Assembly: GCA_030145965.1 (NCBI GenBank)
Contig: JASKZT010000215.1
Coordinates: 1-5,513, forward strand
DNA from: Ornithinimicrobium sp.
Lineage (GTDB): Bacteria > Actinomycetota > Actinomycetes > Actinomycetales > Dermatophilaceae
Direction: 5' to 3'
Length of the DNA stretch: 5,513 nt
The position numbers were made by a program, and so were the translations under genes. Of the stretch, positions 1 through 5,513 are shown in pieces. The notes beneath the pieces were generated by a model. It was not told where the DNA came from. It did no database searches and was given only the letters and a program-made list of their open reading frames with translations. The stretch's first letter is position 1. Each line of letters begins with the position of its first letter.

Positions 1-1493
1 CCGCCGGACAGGCTGCCTCCGCGCTCGCCGATGGTGGTGTCCAGCCCCTCCGGCATGGCGCGCACGAAGCCCTCGGCCTGCGCCACCCGCAGCGCCTCCC
101 AGACGGACTCGTCGGTCGCGTCCTCGCCGAGGGTGACGTTGCCCCGCACCGTGTCGTCGAACATGAAGGTCTGCTGCGCGACGAGCGTGGCGACCTCGGG
201 GATGGCACCGCGGGCCAGCTCGCGCACGTCGGTGCCGTCGAGGGCCACCGACCCGGTGCCCGGGTCGACGAGGCGCAGCGAGAGGTTGACCAGGGTGGAC
301 TTGCCGGAGCCCGTGGGCCCGACGAGGGCGGTGGTGGTGCCGGCCTCCACCTCCAGCGTCACGTCGTGGATCGCCGGCTCCTCCTCGCCCTCGTGGCTGT
401 AGGTGACCCCGCGCAGGGTGCTGGTGGCCGGGCCGCCGCCGTCCCGGAGCCGGGCGGTCCCGTACCGCATCGCGCCCTCGGAGGTGAGGACGTGCTGGAC
501 CCGGTCGTGACCGACGACGGACCGCGGGATCTCGGCCAGCACCCACCCCAGCGCGCGCACCGGGAAGGCGAGCAGGGAGAAGAGGTAGGCCATCTGGACG
601 ACCTGCCCGGCGGCCAGCTCGCCCCGGGAGACCTGCCACGAGCCGACGCCGAGCACCGCCAGGGTGCCCAGGGTGGGGATGGCCTCGATGACCGGTTCGA
701 AGGTGCCCCTGGTGCGGCCGACCAGGATGAGGGAGTCGCGCAGCTCGTGGGTGGAGCGGCGGAAGCGCTCGGTCTCCTCGTCCTCCTTGCCCATCGCCTT
801 GACGACGAGGCCGGCCTCGAAGGACTCGTGGGCCACCTGGGCGACCTCGGCCCTCAGCTGCTGGGCGCGGGTGATCCGCGGCGACATGAACTGCTGGAAG
901 ACGATGTTGGCCAGGAAGAGGCCGGGGAAGACCAGCAGCCCGATGAAGGCGAGGAACGGGTCGACCAGCACCATCATCACGCCGGCGATGACGAGCATGA
1001 AGATCACGCCGAGCGCCATCGGCAGGGGGTTGAACACCTGCCAGGTCGCCTCGATGTCGGCGTGCGCGTTGGAGAGCAGCTGGCCGGAGGGGTGGGCGTG
1101 GTGCCAGCTCAGCGGCAGCCGCAGGTACTGCCGCGTCACCCGCTTGCGGTAGTCGGCCTGCAGGTTGAACCCCGCGACCGTGGCGTAGACCCGTCGCAGG
1201 ATGACGCCGATGACGTTGACGAGCAGGACGGCGAGGAGCACCCCCACGATCGTCCAGAGCCCCCCGGCGCTGACGGTCCGCGAGGACACCGCCGGCTCGA
1301 TGACCCGGTCGGTCACCCAGCCGATGGCCCCGGCGGTGCCCACCGTCGCGGCGGCCCACAGGACGGCGCCGAGCACGGCCAGGGAGAAGGGCCGCGGCTG
1401 GTCGCGCACCCCGCTCCAGATGACCCGCAGACCGCGGCGCAGGACGGCACGGCTGGCCGTGGGCCGAGGCACGGGCTGGCTGGCGACGGACAT
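1..1493 (-). CDS. ABC exporter, fused permease and ATPase, partial (C-terminus beyond left edge)
   Basis: This is a half-transporter of the ABC exporter type: a six-helix membrane domain followed by a nucleotide-binding domain that hydrolyses ATP to drive export. The 497 visible residues show hydrophobic segments near 38-58, 80-100, 158-180, 181-201, 270-290 and 297-320. The ATPase follows, with an A-loop Tyr at 365, Walker A GPTGSGKST at 392-400 and the Q-loop Gln at about 440. The window ends inside the signature motif, after LSG at 495-497, so Walker B and the H-loop lie outside. The segment SGQLLSN (136-142), just before an Asp at 146, matches the conserved cytoplasmic-loop region of actinobacterial lipid/drug-type exporters. 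The ATG is supported by GGAGGT at 1504-1509 on the complementary strand, nine bases away. It is divergent from the 1598 gene. The substrate cannot be told. Such proteins often pair with a second half-transporter, which could lie to the left. The family call is very secure. Confidence 0.96.
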   Translation of the reverse strand, partial: MSVASQPVPRPTASRAVLRRGLRVIWSGVRDQPRPFSLAVLGAVLWAAATVGTAGAIGWVTDRVIEPAVSSRTVSAGGLWTIVGVLLAVLLVNVIGVILRRVYATVAGFNLQADYRKRVTRQYLRLPLSWHHAHPSGQLLSNAHADIEATWQVFNPLPMALGVIFMLVIAGVMMVLVDPFLAFIGLLVFPGLFLANIVFQQFMSPRITRAQQLRAEVAQVAHESFEAGLVVKAMGKEDEETERFRRSTHELRDSLILVGRTRGTFEPVIEAIPTLGTLAVLGVGSWQVSRGELAAGQVVQMAYLFSLLAFPVRALGWVLAEIPRSVVGHDRVQHVLTSEGAMRYGTARLRDGGGPATSTLRGVTYSHEGEEEPAIHDVTLEVEAGTTTALVGPTGSGKSTLVNLSLRLVDPGTGSVALDGTDVRELARGAIPEVATLVAQQTFMFDDTVRGNVTLGEDATDESVWEALRVAQAEGFVRAMPEGLDTTIGERGGSLSG

Positions 1494-1503
1494 GCTGGTG
1501 CCG

Positions 1504-1509
1504 ACCTCC
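1504..1509 (-). promoter_or_regulatory. Ribosome binding site of the ABC exporter gene
   Basis: The complementary strand reads GGAGGT, nine bases before the ATG at 1493. It is the clearest Shine-Dalgarno sequence in the window and fixes the start of the ABC exporter. Confidence 0.8.
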
Positions 1510-1597
1510 GGGGAGAGGGTGATGGGGGGTGCGGTGAGTCATCTTGTCACGGCCGTCCGGGGGCCGCCGCCCCGGTGCGCCGTGGTGAGATGGAGGT

Positions 1598-2239
1598 ATG
1601 CAGCCCGCCACCGCGATGCGCCACCTCCTCGCCGACACCGCCGCCTCCCTGGGTCCCGACGCCCCCACCCTCTGCCCGCCGTGGACGGTCCGCGACCTCC
1701 TCGCGCACGAGGTGCTGCGCGAGCACCGGCCCGACGCGGCGCCCGGCATCGCGCTGCCCGGGCCCTTCCGCCGACGCACCGAGGCGGTCCAGGCCGACCT
1801 CGCCGCCGAGGACTTCGCCACGCTCGTGGACCGGCTGCGGACGGGTCCCCCGCGCTGGTCGCCCACCCGCCTGCCGGCCGTCGACGCGACCGTCAACCTG
1901 GCCGAGTTCGCGGTGCACCAGGAGGACCTCGTGCGCGCCCAGGCGGGCTGGACCGCCACGGAGCACGACGAGGAGACGCTGCGGGCGCTGTGGTCGGCCT
2001 ACCGCCGCGCGGCGGTCCTCGCCTACCGCTCGGCCCCGGTGGGGGTCGTGGCGGTGGCGCCCGGTCACGGCCGCGCGGCGCTGCGACGGCCCCGCCCCGG
2101 CACCGGCACAGTCGTGCTGCGCGGCACCCCGCTGGAGCTGCTCCTCCACGCCTTCGGGCGGACGGAGGTGGCGCAGGTGGAGGTCGAGGGGGCCGACCGC
2201 GACGTGGCGGCCCTGGCCGACCACGCGCGTGCCTTCTGA
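1598..2239 (+). CDS. TIGR03085-family putative metal-binding protein (DinB / mycothiol maleylpyruvate isomerase-like)
   Basis: A 213-residue cytoplasmic protein resembling the actinobacterial TIGR03085 family, within the DinB / mycothiol-dependent maleylpyruvate isomerase (MDMPI) superfamily. Recognisable landmarks are GPDAPTLCPPWTVRDLLAH (19-37), REHRPDAAPG (41-50), GPPRWSP (83-89), AEFAVHQED (102-110) and a C-terminal HAFGR (184-188). His37, Glu103 and His107 are spaced like the zinc ligands of MDMPI (a His, then a Glu and His four residues apart), so a bound metal is likely by analogy. The reaction and substrate are unknown; members of the superfamily are often mycothiol-dependent transferases or isomerases. 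This ATG is the most upstream in-frame start, since TGA lies at 1586-1588, and the N-terminal length fits the family. GGAGG ends only one base before the ATG, too close for normal initiation. An ATG at 1616 is possible but would lie too far from that motif. It may be the first gene of a three-gene unit. Confidence 0.9.
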   Translation: MQPATAMRHLLADTAASLGPDAPTLCPPWTVRDLLAHEVLREHRPDAAPGIALPGPFRRRTEAVQADLAAEDFATLVDRLRTGPPRWSPTRLPAVDATVNLAEFAVHQEDLVRAQAGWTATEHDEETLRALWSAYRRAAVLAYRSAPVGVVAVAPGHGRAALRRPRPGTGTVVLRGTPLELLLHAFGRTEVAQVEVEGADRDVAALADHARAF

Positions 2240-2273
2240 CGGGAGGGACCGGACGGCGACCGCCGCCGTCGCG

Positions 2274-2894
2274 GTGGCGCCGCACGGGACGGTCGGCGCC
2301 ACGCACGACGCCCTGTGGCCGGGGCTGCGTCCCCGCGTCCTCGCGGCCGTGGACCGCCTGGCCGGCCGGAGACCGGTCCTCCTCGGCCTCGACGGGCGCA
2401 GCGGGTCGGGCAAGACCGACCTCGCCCGGTGCCTGCTGCGCGCGCTCGCCGCCGAGGGGCTGACGCGCACGGCCGTCCACCTGGACGACCTCTACCCGGG
2501 CTGGTCCGGGCTGTCCGCCGGGCTCGACGTCCTGTGCGAGGGCGTCGTCACCCCGCTCTCGCGCGGCCTGGACGGCGGCTACCGCTCCTGGGACTGGCAC
2601 GCCGGCGCGCCGGGACGCCTCCGCCGCGTGCCGGCGCGGCAGGTGGTCCTGCTCGAGGGGGTCGGCACCCTCTGCGGCCCCTGCGCCGGCCTGCTCGACC
2701 TCAGGATCTGGCTGGAGGCCCCGCCCGACGAGCGGCGGCGCCGCGCCCTCGCGCGGGACGGGGACACCTTCGCGCCGCACTGGCGAGCCTGGGCCGCGCA
2801 GGAGGACGCGCTGCTGGCCGGCTCGACCCCGCCCGCGGACGTCGTCGCGGACACGGTGACGGGCCGGGTGCGCTGGTCCACACTGGGCCCATGA
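2274..2894 (+). CDS. Uridine kinase-like P-loop kinase
   Basis: A P-loop kinase of about 206 residues resembling the uridine/cytidine kinase and phosphoribulokinase group. It should transfer a phosphate from ATP to a small molecule in the cytoplasm. From this start, Walker A GRSGSGKT is at 41-48. A substrate-site motif HLDDLYPGW lies at 69-77, in the position where uridine kinases carry their DDFY-type motif. A Walker B-like strand VVLLEGVG (124-131) ends in an acidic residue, and an Arg-rich lid DERRRRALARD is at 152-162. Actinobacterial proteins like this are usually annotated uridine kinase or (d)CMP kinase-like, but the true substrate is not established. The start is uncertain: neither in-frame GTG (2274, or 2229 overlapping the upstream gene by 11 bases) has a properly spaced ribosome binding site. 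I chose 2274 because conserved-looking sequence begins just after it. The stop TGA overlaps the next gene's ATG as ATGA. Confidence 0.86.
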   Translation: MAPHGTVGATHDALWPGLRPRVLAAVDRLAGRRPVLLGLDGRSGSGKTDLARCLLRALAAEGLTRTAVHLDDLYPGWSGLSAGLDVLCEGVVTPLSRGLDGGYRSWDWHAGAPGRLRRVPARQVVLLEGVGTLCGPCAGLLDLRIWLEAPPDERRRRALARDGDTFAPHWRAWAAQEDALLAGSTPPADVVADTVTGRVRWSTLGP

Positions 2895-4087
2895 CGACCG
2901 CCCCGGAGTCCGGCGGCGGGCACCCCGCCCGTCGGCTGGCGCCCCTGCGCGAGCACCTCGGCCGCCGGGCCACGGCGGCCCGCTTCGTGCGGCTGCGGGC
3001 GCGCGGCTGGCTCATCGTGCAGGCCGCCCTGGGCGCCGCGCTGGCGTGGTGGGTGGCCTCGGACCTCCTTGGGCACCCGGTGCCCTTCTTCGCGCCGGTG
3101 ACCGCGATCGTCTGCCTGGGCCTCACCTACGCCTCGCGGCTGCGCCGCATCGTCGAGCTGACCATCGGCGTCGCCGTCGGCATCCTCACCGGTGACCTCT
3201 TCGTCCAGGCCTTCGGCTCCGGGGTGTGGCAGCTCTTCGCGGTGTGCGTCGTGGCGATGTCGCTCGCCGTCCTGCTCGGCGGCGGGCAGCTGCTCATGAT
3301 GCAGGCCGGCATCCAGGGGGCCATCCTCACCACCCTCGTCGCCGGCGAGGGGCAGGCGCTCAACCGCTGGCTCGACGCCGTGGTCGGCGGCGCGGTCGCC
3401 CTCCTCGTCGCCATGGTGGCGCCCGTGCGCTCGACGACGGAGCGCCCCCGCCAGCGGGCCACGGCGATCGTGGGGCACCTGGCGGAGGTCCTGACCGACA
3501 CCGCCCAGGCGCTGCGCAGCCGGGACCTGCCCCGGGCGCGGACGGCCCTGCGCCGGGCCCGGGAGCTGTCCACCGAGCTCGACGCGCTGCGGGAGTCCAC
3601 CGCGGAGGCGTATGCCGCCGCGCAGCTGGCGCCGCTGCTCTCGGGGGTGCACAAGGAGGACGTCGCCGAGATCCGCGAGCTCCTCGGGCCGCTGGACCTG
3701 GCGATCCGCAACGTCAGGGTGCTGGCCCGGCGCGCCGAGCTGGCGGTGGAGGAGGCCGAGCCGGTGCCCGACACCTACACCGACATGGTCGCCGACCTGG
3801 CCCAGGCCGCCGCGACCCTGCAGGAGCAGCTCGAGAGCCACGGGCCGCTCTCGGCGGCGCGGGAGGACCTCGTCGTGCTGGCCCGCCGCTCCACGTGGTC
3901 GCACCCGAAGGCCGGGCTGTCGGCCGAGGTCATGCGGGCGCAGGTGCGCTCGACCGTGGTCGACCTGCTCGTGCTCTCCGGGGTGCCGCTGGCCGAGGCG
4001 CGGCGACGGGTGCCCGCGACGCGGGAGGAGTACGACCCGGTCTCCCCGCCGGAGCCCCCGGACGAGGGCGGGACGGGGCGGTCCTGA
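2891..4087 (+). CDS. FUSC / aromatic acid exporter-type membrane protein
   Basis: A 398-residue inner-membrane protein of the FUSC/ArAE superfamily, whose characterised members export aromatic acids or organic anions. After a basic N-terminus (about 1-39) come six hydrophobic segments near 40-56, 64-81, 87-104, 112-130, 134-151 and 161-177. They include the family-typical VPFFAPVTAIVCLG (64-77) and the Gly-rich third helix. Residues 179-398 form a soluble, Arg/Glu/Ala-rich, mostly helical cytoplasmic domain with a Pro-rich acidic tail. Proteobacterial YccS/AaeB-type proteins have about 650-720 residues with two membrane blocks. This single-block version is common in actinobacteria and probably acts as an oligomer (inference). 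The ATG overlaps the kinase stop (ATGA) and no clear Shine-Dalgarno precedes it, so translation is probably coupled. The substrate is unknown. The gene ends 16 bases before a strong hairpin. Confidence 0.9.
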   Translation: MTTAPESGGGHPARRLAPLREHLGRRATAARFVRLRARGWLIVQAALGAALAWWVASDLLGHPVPFFAPVTAIVCLGLTYASRLRRIVELTIGVAVGILTGDLFVQAFGSGVWQLFAVCVVAMSLAVLLGGGQLLMMQAGIQGAILTTLVAGEGQALNRWLDAVVGGAVALLVAMVAPVRSTTERPRQRATAIVGHLAEVLTDTAQALRSRDLPRARTALRRARELSTELDALRESTAEAYAAAQLAPLLSGVHKEDVAEIRELLGPLDLAIRNVRVLARRAELAVEEAEPVPDTYTDMVADLAQAAATLQEQLESHGPLSAAREDLVVLARRSTWSHPKAGLSAEVMRAQVRSTVVDLLVLSGVPLAEARRRVPATREEYDPVSPPEPPDEGGTGRS

Positions 4088-4102
4088 GGGTCGGCACGCC
4101 TG

Positions 4103-4128
4103 ACCGGCCGGGGGTCAGCCCGGCCGGT
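4103..4128. terminator. Perfect hairpin between convergent genes, candidate bidirectional terminator
   Basis: ACCGGCCGGG (4103-4112) and its exact reverse complement CCCGGCCGGT (4119-4128) enclose a six-base loop GGTCAG. The 10-bp, almost all-GC stem begins 16 bases after the FUSC stop and covers the last codons and stop of the convergent PH-domain gene, whose TGA lies in the loop. No T-tract follows on either strand, so it is not a classical intrinsic terminator. U-less hairpins of this kind are common at gene ends in GC-rich actinobacteria and may terminate transcription or protect 3' ends. The structure is visible in the sequence; the function is inferred. Confidence 0.6.
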
Positions 4129-4579
4129 GGTGGTGCTCGACGAGCGCCGCGAGGCGCGAGGCCTCCTGGTCGGCCCGCCGGCCGTCGGCCCGCTGGATCG
4201 CCATGACCGCCAGCTCCTCGGTGTCGGTGAGCTCCAGCACCGCCCAGGGCGCGCCGCCGGAGAAGCCGACGCGCAGGATCTCGGTCCACTCCACCTCACG
4301 GGTGGTGAACAGGTTGGTCACCCGCAGCCCCGCCGGGCTCGGCACGGCGCGGATGAGCGCGTAGCGCCAGAGGAAGAGGGCGCCGACCACGCCGAGCAGC
4401 GCGATCCCCGTCCGGTTGAGCAGGTGCATGCCCGGGGTCTGCCCCAGCGGCATGTCGGCGTACACCGCGATGAGGCCGAACACGAGGACGCACGCGACCG
4501 CCATCCCCCGCGCCACCCAGGCGCCCACGACGGGGCGGAAGGTGTCGTAGGGAGCGCGCCGGGGCGTCGGGGAGGTCAT
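4115..4579 (-). CDS. PH-domain membrane protein (bPH_6 / CFP-6-like)
   Basis: A 154-residue protein with two membrane helices, near 22-41 and 57-72, followed by a bacterial PH-like domain (about 77-150). The domain core shows GLRVTN (84-89), REVEWTEI (94-101) and a strand WAVLEL (112-117), the pattern of the bPH_6 family that includes mycobacterial low-molecular-weight antigen CFP-6. These domains are thought to work in protein or lipid contacts on the cytoplasmic face; no specific role is known. The protein ends in three consecutive His residues at 149-151. The ATG overlaps the TGA of the upstream transporter gene as ATGA, so the two are probably co-translated. A GGAGG lies 16 bases upstream, rather far for a ribosome binding site. 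From memory of related genomes, this family is often found downstream of hisG after a riboflavin gene block; neither is present here. Annotations of this family may read only 'PH domain-containing protein'. Confidence 0.88.
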   Translation of the reverse strand: MTSPTPRRAPYDTFRPVVGAWVARGMAVACVLVFGLIAVYADMPLGQTPGMHLLNRTGIALLGVVGALFLWRYALIRAVPSPAGLRVTNLFTTREVEWTEILRVGFSGGAPWAVLELTDTEELAVMAIQRADGRRADQEASRLAALVEHHHRPG

Positions 4580-5295
4580 CCCACCAGCGTACGGTCCTCC
4601 CCCGTCAGGCTCGGCCCCCCACCCGTGGGGGCCTCCACCCGGGCCGCCCGACGCCAGACGACGAAGCCCCAGAGGACGAAGGCGCCGTAGACGGCGTACA
4701 GGACCGCCGAGGGGTAGTAGCCCGAGTGCCACAGCAGCGGCACGCCGACCAGGTCGACGGCGATCCACACCAGCCAGAAGTCGACCCAGCCGCGGGCCAT
4801 CGCGTAGGTGGCCAGCATCGAGCCGACGAAGATCCAGGCGTCGGTCCAGTAGTACCACCCCGGCGCCGGCCAGCCCACGCCCACGCGGGAGAAGACCCAC
4901 TGGACCACGACGACGAGCACCGCCGCGGTGAGGAGGTAGGCCGTGCGCTCGCGGGGGGTCGCCCAGCGCGGGGTGATCGCCGGGGCGCCCTTGGCCCGGC
5001 CCCGGCGGGAGCGGTTCCAGACCCACCACCCGTAGACGCTGGTGAGGACGAAGAAGACCTGCCGCGCGGCCTGGCCGAGGAGGCTGTGCTCCTGAGGGGT
5101 GTCGAACCAGACGCCCATGAAGACGGTGAAGAGCAGCGTGTTGCCGATGATGCCGATCGGCCAGGCCCAGACGGTGCGGCGCATGCCGAGGACCGCCGAG
5201 GCCAGGCCGAAGCCGTTGCCGACCACCTCGCGCCACAGGATCGAGTAGGGGCCCAGCCGCAGCTCGGCGGTGAAGAGGTCGTTCCAGACGTCCAC
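4576..5295 (-). CDS. pnuC: PnuC/RibM-family vitamin transporter
   Basis: A 239-residue, highly hydrophobic membrane protein of the PnuC family. These are facilitators that take up nicotinamide riboside/mononucleotide or, in the actinobacterial RibM/PnuX branch, riboflavin, with trapping by phosphorylation inside the cell. Family landmarks are the first-helix region VVGNGFGLAS (24-33), RRTVWAWPIG (39-48), an aromatic cluster YGWWVWNR (88-95), TDAWIFVGSMLATYAMARG (151-169) and a final helix pair with WIAVDLVGVPL (177-187). About seven membrane segments can be drawn. The GTG start is supported by AAGGA (5304-5308 on the complementary strand), eight bases upstream; without it the open frame would run into the rpe region. 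It follows rpe by 100 bp on the same strand and overlaps the PH gene's ATG by four bases. No recognisable FMN, TPP or other riboswitch fits in the 100-bp leader. The family is secure. The substrate is not: riboflavin is a serious alternative to NMN/nicotinamide riboside. Confidence 0.92.
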   Translation of the reverse strand: MDVWNDLFTAELRLGPYSILWREVVGNGFGLASAVLGMRRTVWAWPIGIIGNTLLFTVFMGVWFDTPQEHSLLGQAARQVFFVLTSVYGWWVWNRSRRGRAKGAPAITPRWATPRERTAYLLTAAVLVVVVQWVFSRVGVGWPAPGWYYWTDAWIFVGSMLATYAMARGWVDFWLVWIAVDLVGVPLLWHSGYYPSAVLYAVYGAFVLWGFVVWRRAARVEAPTGGGPSLTGEDRTLVG

Positions 5296-5303
5296 GACGT
5301 GGG

Positions 5304-5308
5304 TCCTT
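5304..5308 (-). promoter_or_regulatory. Ribosome binding site that decides the GTG start of the PnuC-family gene
   Basis: AAGGA on the complementary strand lies eight bases before the GTG at 5295. There is no nearby in-frame ATG, and the protein from this GTG begins directly with family-like sequence, so this site settles the start. Confidence 0.7.
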
Positions 5309-5371
5309 CGCGGGTCGGGCGGCCGGCAGGACGGTCGCGCGGTGCCGACGGCGGGTGCGTGCCGACCACCT

Positions 5372-5377
5372 ATCGTA
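5372..5377 (-). promoter_or_regulatory. Candidate -10 box of the PnuC-family gene
   Basis: TACGAT on the complementary strand fits the actinobacterial TAnnnT -10 pattern and stands out in very GC-rich surroundings. It lies between the rpe stop and the transporter start and would give a leader of about 70 bases. The hexamer 16 bases upstream (CTGAGC, over the rpe stop codon) is a poor -35, with about three of six matches. The transporter may have its own promoter, or may simply be read through from rpe. Confidence 0.4.
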
Positions 5378-5395
5378 GCCGGGCGCGCCGGGCGC
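5378..5395. repeat. Tandem 9-bp direct repeat between rpe and the PnuC-family gene
   Basis: GCCGGGCGC occurs twice with no gap (5378-5386 and 5387-5395). It fills exactly the space between the rpe stop codon and the candidate -10 box. It could be replication slippage in GC-rich spacer, or a pair of half-sites for a regulator. The sequence alone does not decide. Confidence 0.45.
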
Positions 5396-5513
5396 TCAGC
5401 CGCCCGAGCGGGCGCCCTGGGCCACCTCGCGCAGGGCGGCGATGCGGGCCGCCACGTCGTCGCCGCCGTAGACGGCGGAGCCGGCGACGAAGACGTCCGC
5501 ACCGGCCTCGACG
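5396..5513 (-). CDS. rpe: Ribulose-phosphate 3-epimerase, partial (C-terminal 38 codons)
   Basis: Only the end of this gene is in the window; it enters from the right edge and stops with TGA at 5396-5398. The enzyme interconverts ribulose 5-phosphate and xylulose 5-phosphate in the pentose phosphate pathway, in the cytoplasm. The visible residues include GADVFVAGSAVYG, the well-conserved last strand of the TIM barrel with the phosphate-binding Gly-Ser, followed by the terminal helix AARIAALREVAQ and a short Gly-Ser tail. The motif is distinctive enough to name the gene despite the short fragment. In actinobacteria rpe often lies beside riboflavin genes, which matters for judging the substrate of the downstream transporter. 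Confidence 0.85.
   Translation of the reverse strand, partial: VEAGADVFVAGSAVYGGDDVAARIAALREVAQGARSGG

Noticed and set aside
1534..1550. Possible operator dyad GTGA...TCAC in the divergent gap
   Set aside because: Only four base pairs are symmetrical and the inner positions do not match; this is too weak to call a regulator site.
1526..1550. Possible promoter for the ABC exporter (GTGACA on the minus strand as -35)
   Set aside because: The hexamer 17 bases downstream, CCCCAT, is a poor -10, so the pair is not convincing.
366..2894. Very long plus-strand open frame covering the ABC exporter antisense, through the TIGR03085 gene and into the kinase
   Set aside because: Only its last part (from about 2274) encodes a recognisable kinase. 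The rest is low-complexity sequence created by the GC-rich complement of the ABC exporter gene and a shifted frame of the TIGR03085 gene.
2579..3904. Long minus-strand open frame opposite the kinase and FUSC genes
   Set aside because: Its translation is compositionally biased, rich in Arg, Gly and Gln, with no family motif, while the plus strand there encodes clear protein families. It is a GC-rich shadow.
5296..5395. FMN, TPP or NAD-type riboswitch upstream of the PnuC-family gene
   Set aside because: I searched the 100-bp leader by eye and saw none of the conserved riboswitch cores; the space is also short for an FMN element.
5401..5414. Small hairpin (5-bp stem, 4-base loop) in the last codons of rpe as a terminator
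   Set aside because: The stem is short, lies inside coding sequence and has no U-tract; stems like this arise by chance at this GC content.

Overview
The window is very GC-rich, with codons ending almost always in G or C. Its gene families are typical of actinobacteria: a mycothiol-type DinB/TIGR03085 protein, a CFP-6-like PH protein and a PnuC/RibM-type transporter. I infer a Micrococcales-like actinobacterium (for example an Intrasporangiaceae or Ornithinimicrobiaceae relative), but the genus cannot be fixed from this sequence alone. No RNA gene, CRISPR array, insertion sequence or phage gene is visible. The region looks like ordinary chromosome, tightly packed and almost entirely coding.

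Layout: (1) Positions 1-1493, minus strand: most of an ABC exporter with fused membrane and ATPase domains, cut by the left edge inside the ABC signature motif. (2) A 104-bp divergent gap. (3) Positions 1598-4087, plus strand: three closely spaced genes, namely a TIGR03085/DinB-like putative metal-binding protein, a uridine kinase-like P-loop kinase, and a FUSC/aromatic acid exporter-type membrane protein. The last two share an ATGA stop/start overlap. (4) A perfect 10-bp hairpin at 4103-4128, where the two gene sets converge. (5) Positions 4115-5295, minus strand: a PnuC/RibM-family vitamin transporter followed by a small PH-domain membrane protein, again joined by an ATGA overlap. (6) Positions 5396-5513, minus strand: the last 38 codons of ribulose-phosphate 3-epimerase, running off the right edge.

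How the genes fit together: the minus-strand right half probably reads rpe, then the PnuC-family transporter, then the PH protein. A candidate -10 box and a good ribosome binding site lie between rpe and the transporter. The transporter's position next to rpe, and its family, raise the possibility that it carries riboflavin rather than nicotinamide mononucleotide or riboside. The plus-strand trio may be one transcript, but its members suggest no obvious common pathway. No clearly new biological system is visible. The points worth a second look are the transporter's substrate, the convergent hairpin that holds a stop codon in its loop, and unusual or uncertain translation starts in the plus-strand trio.
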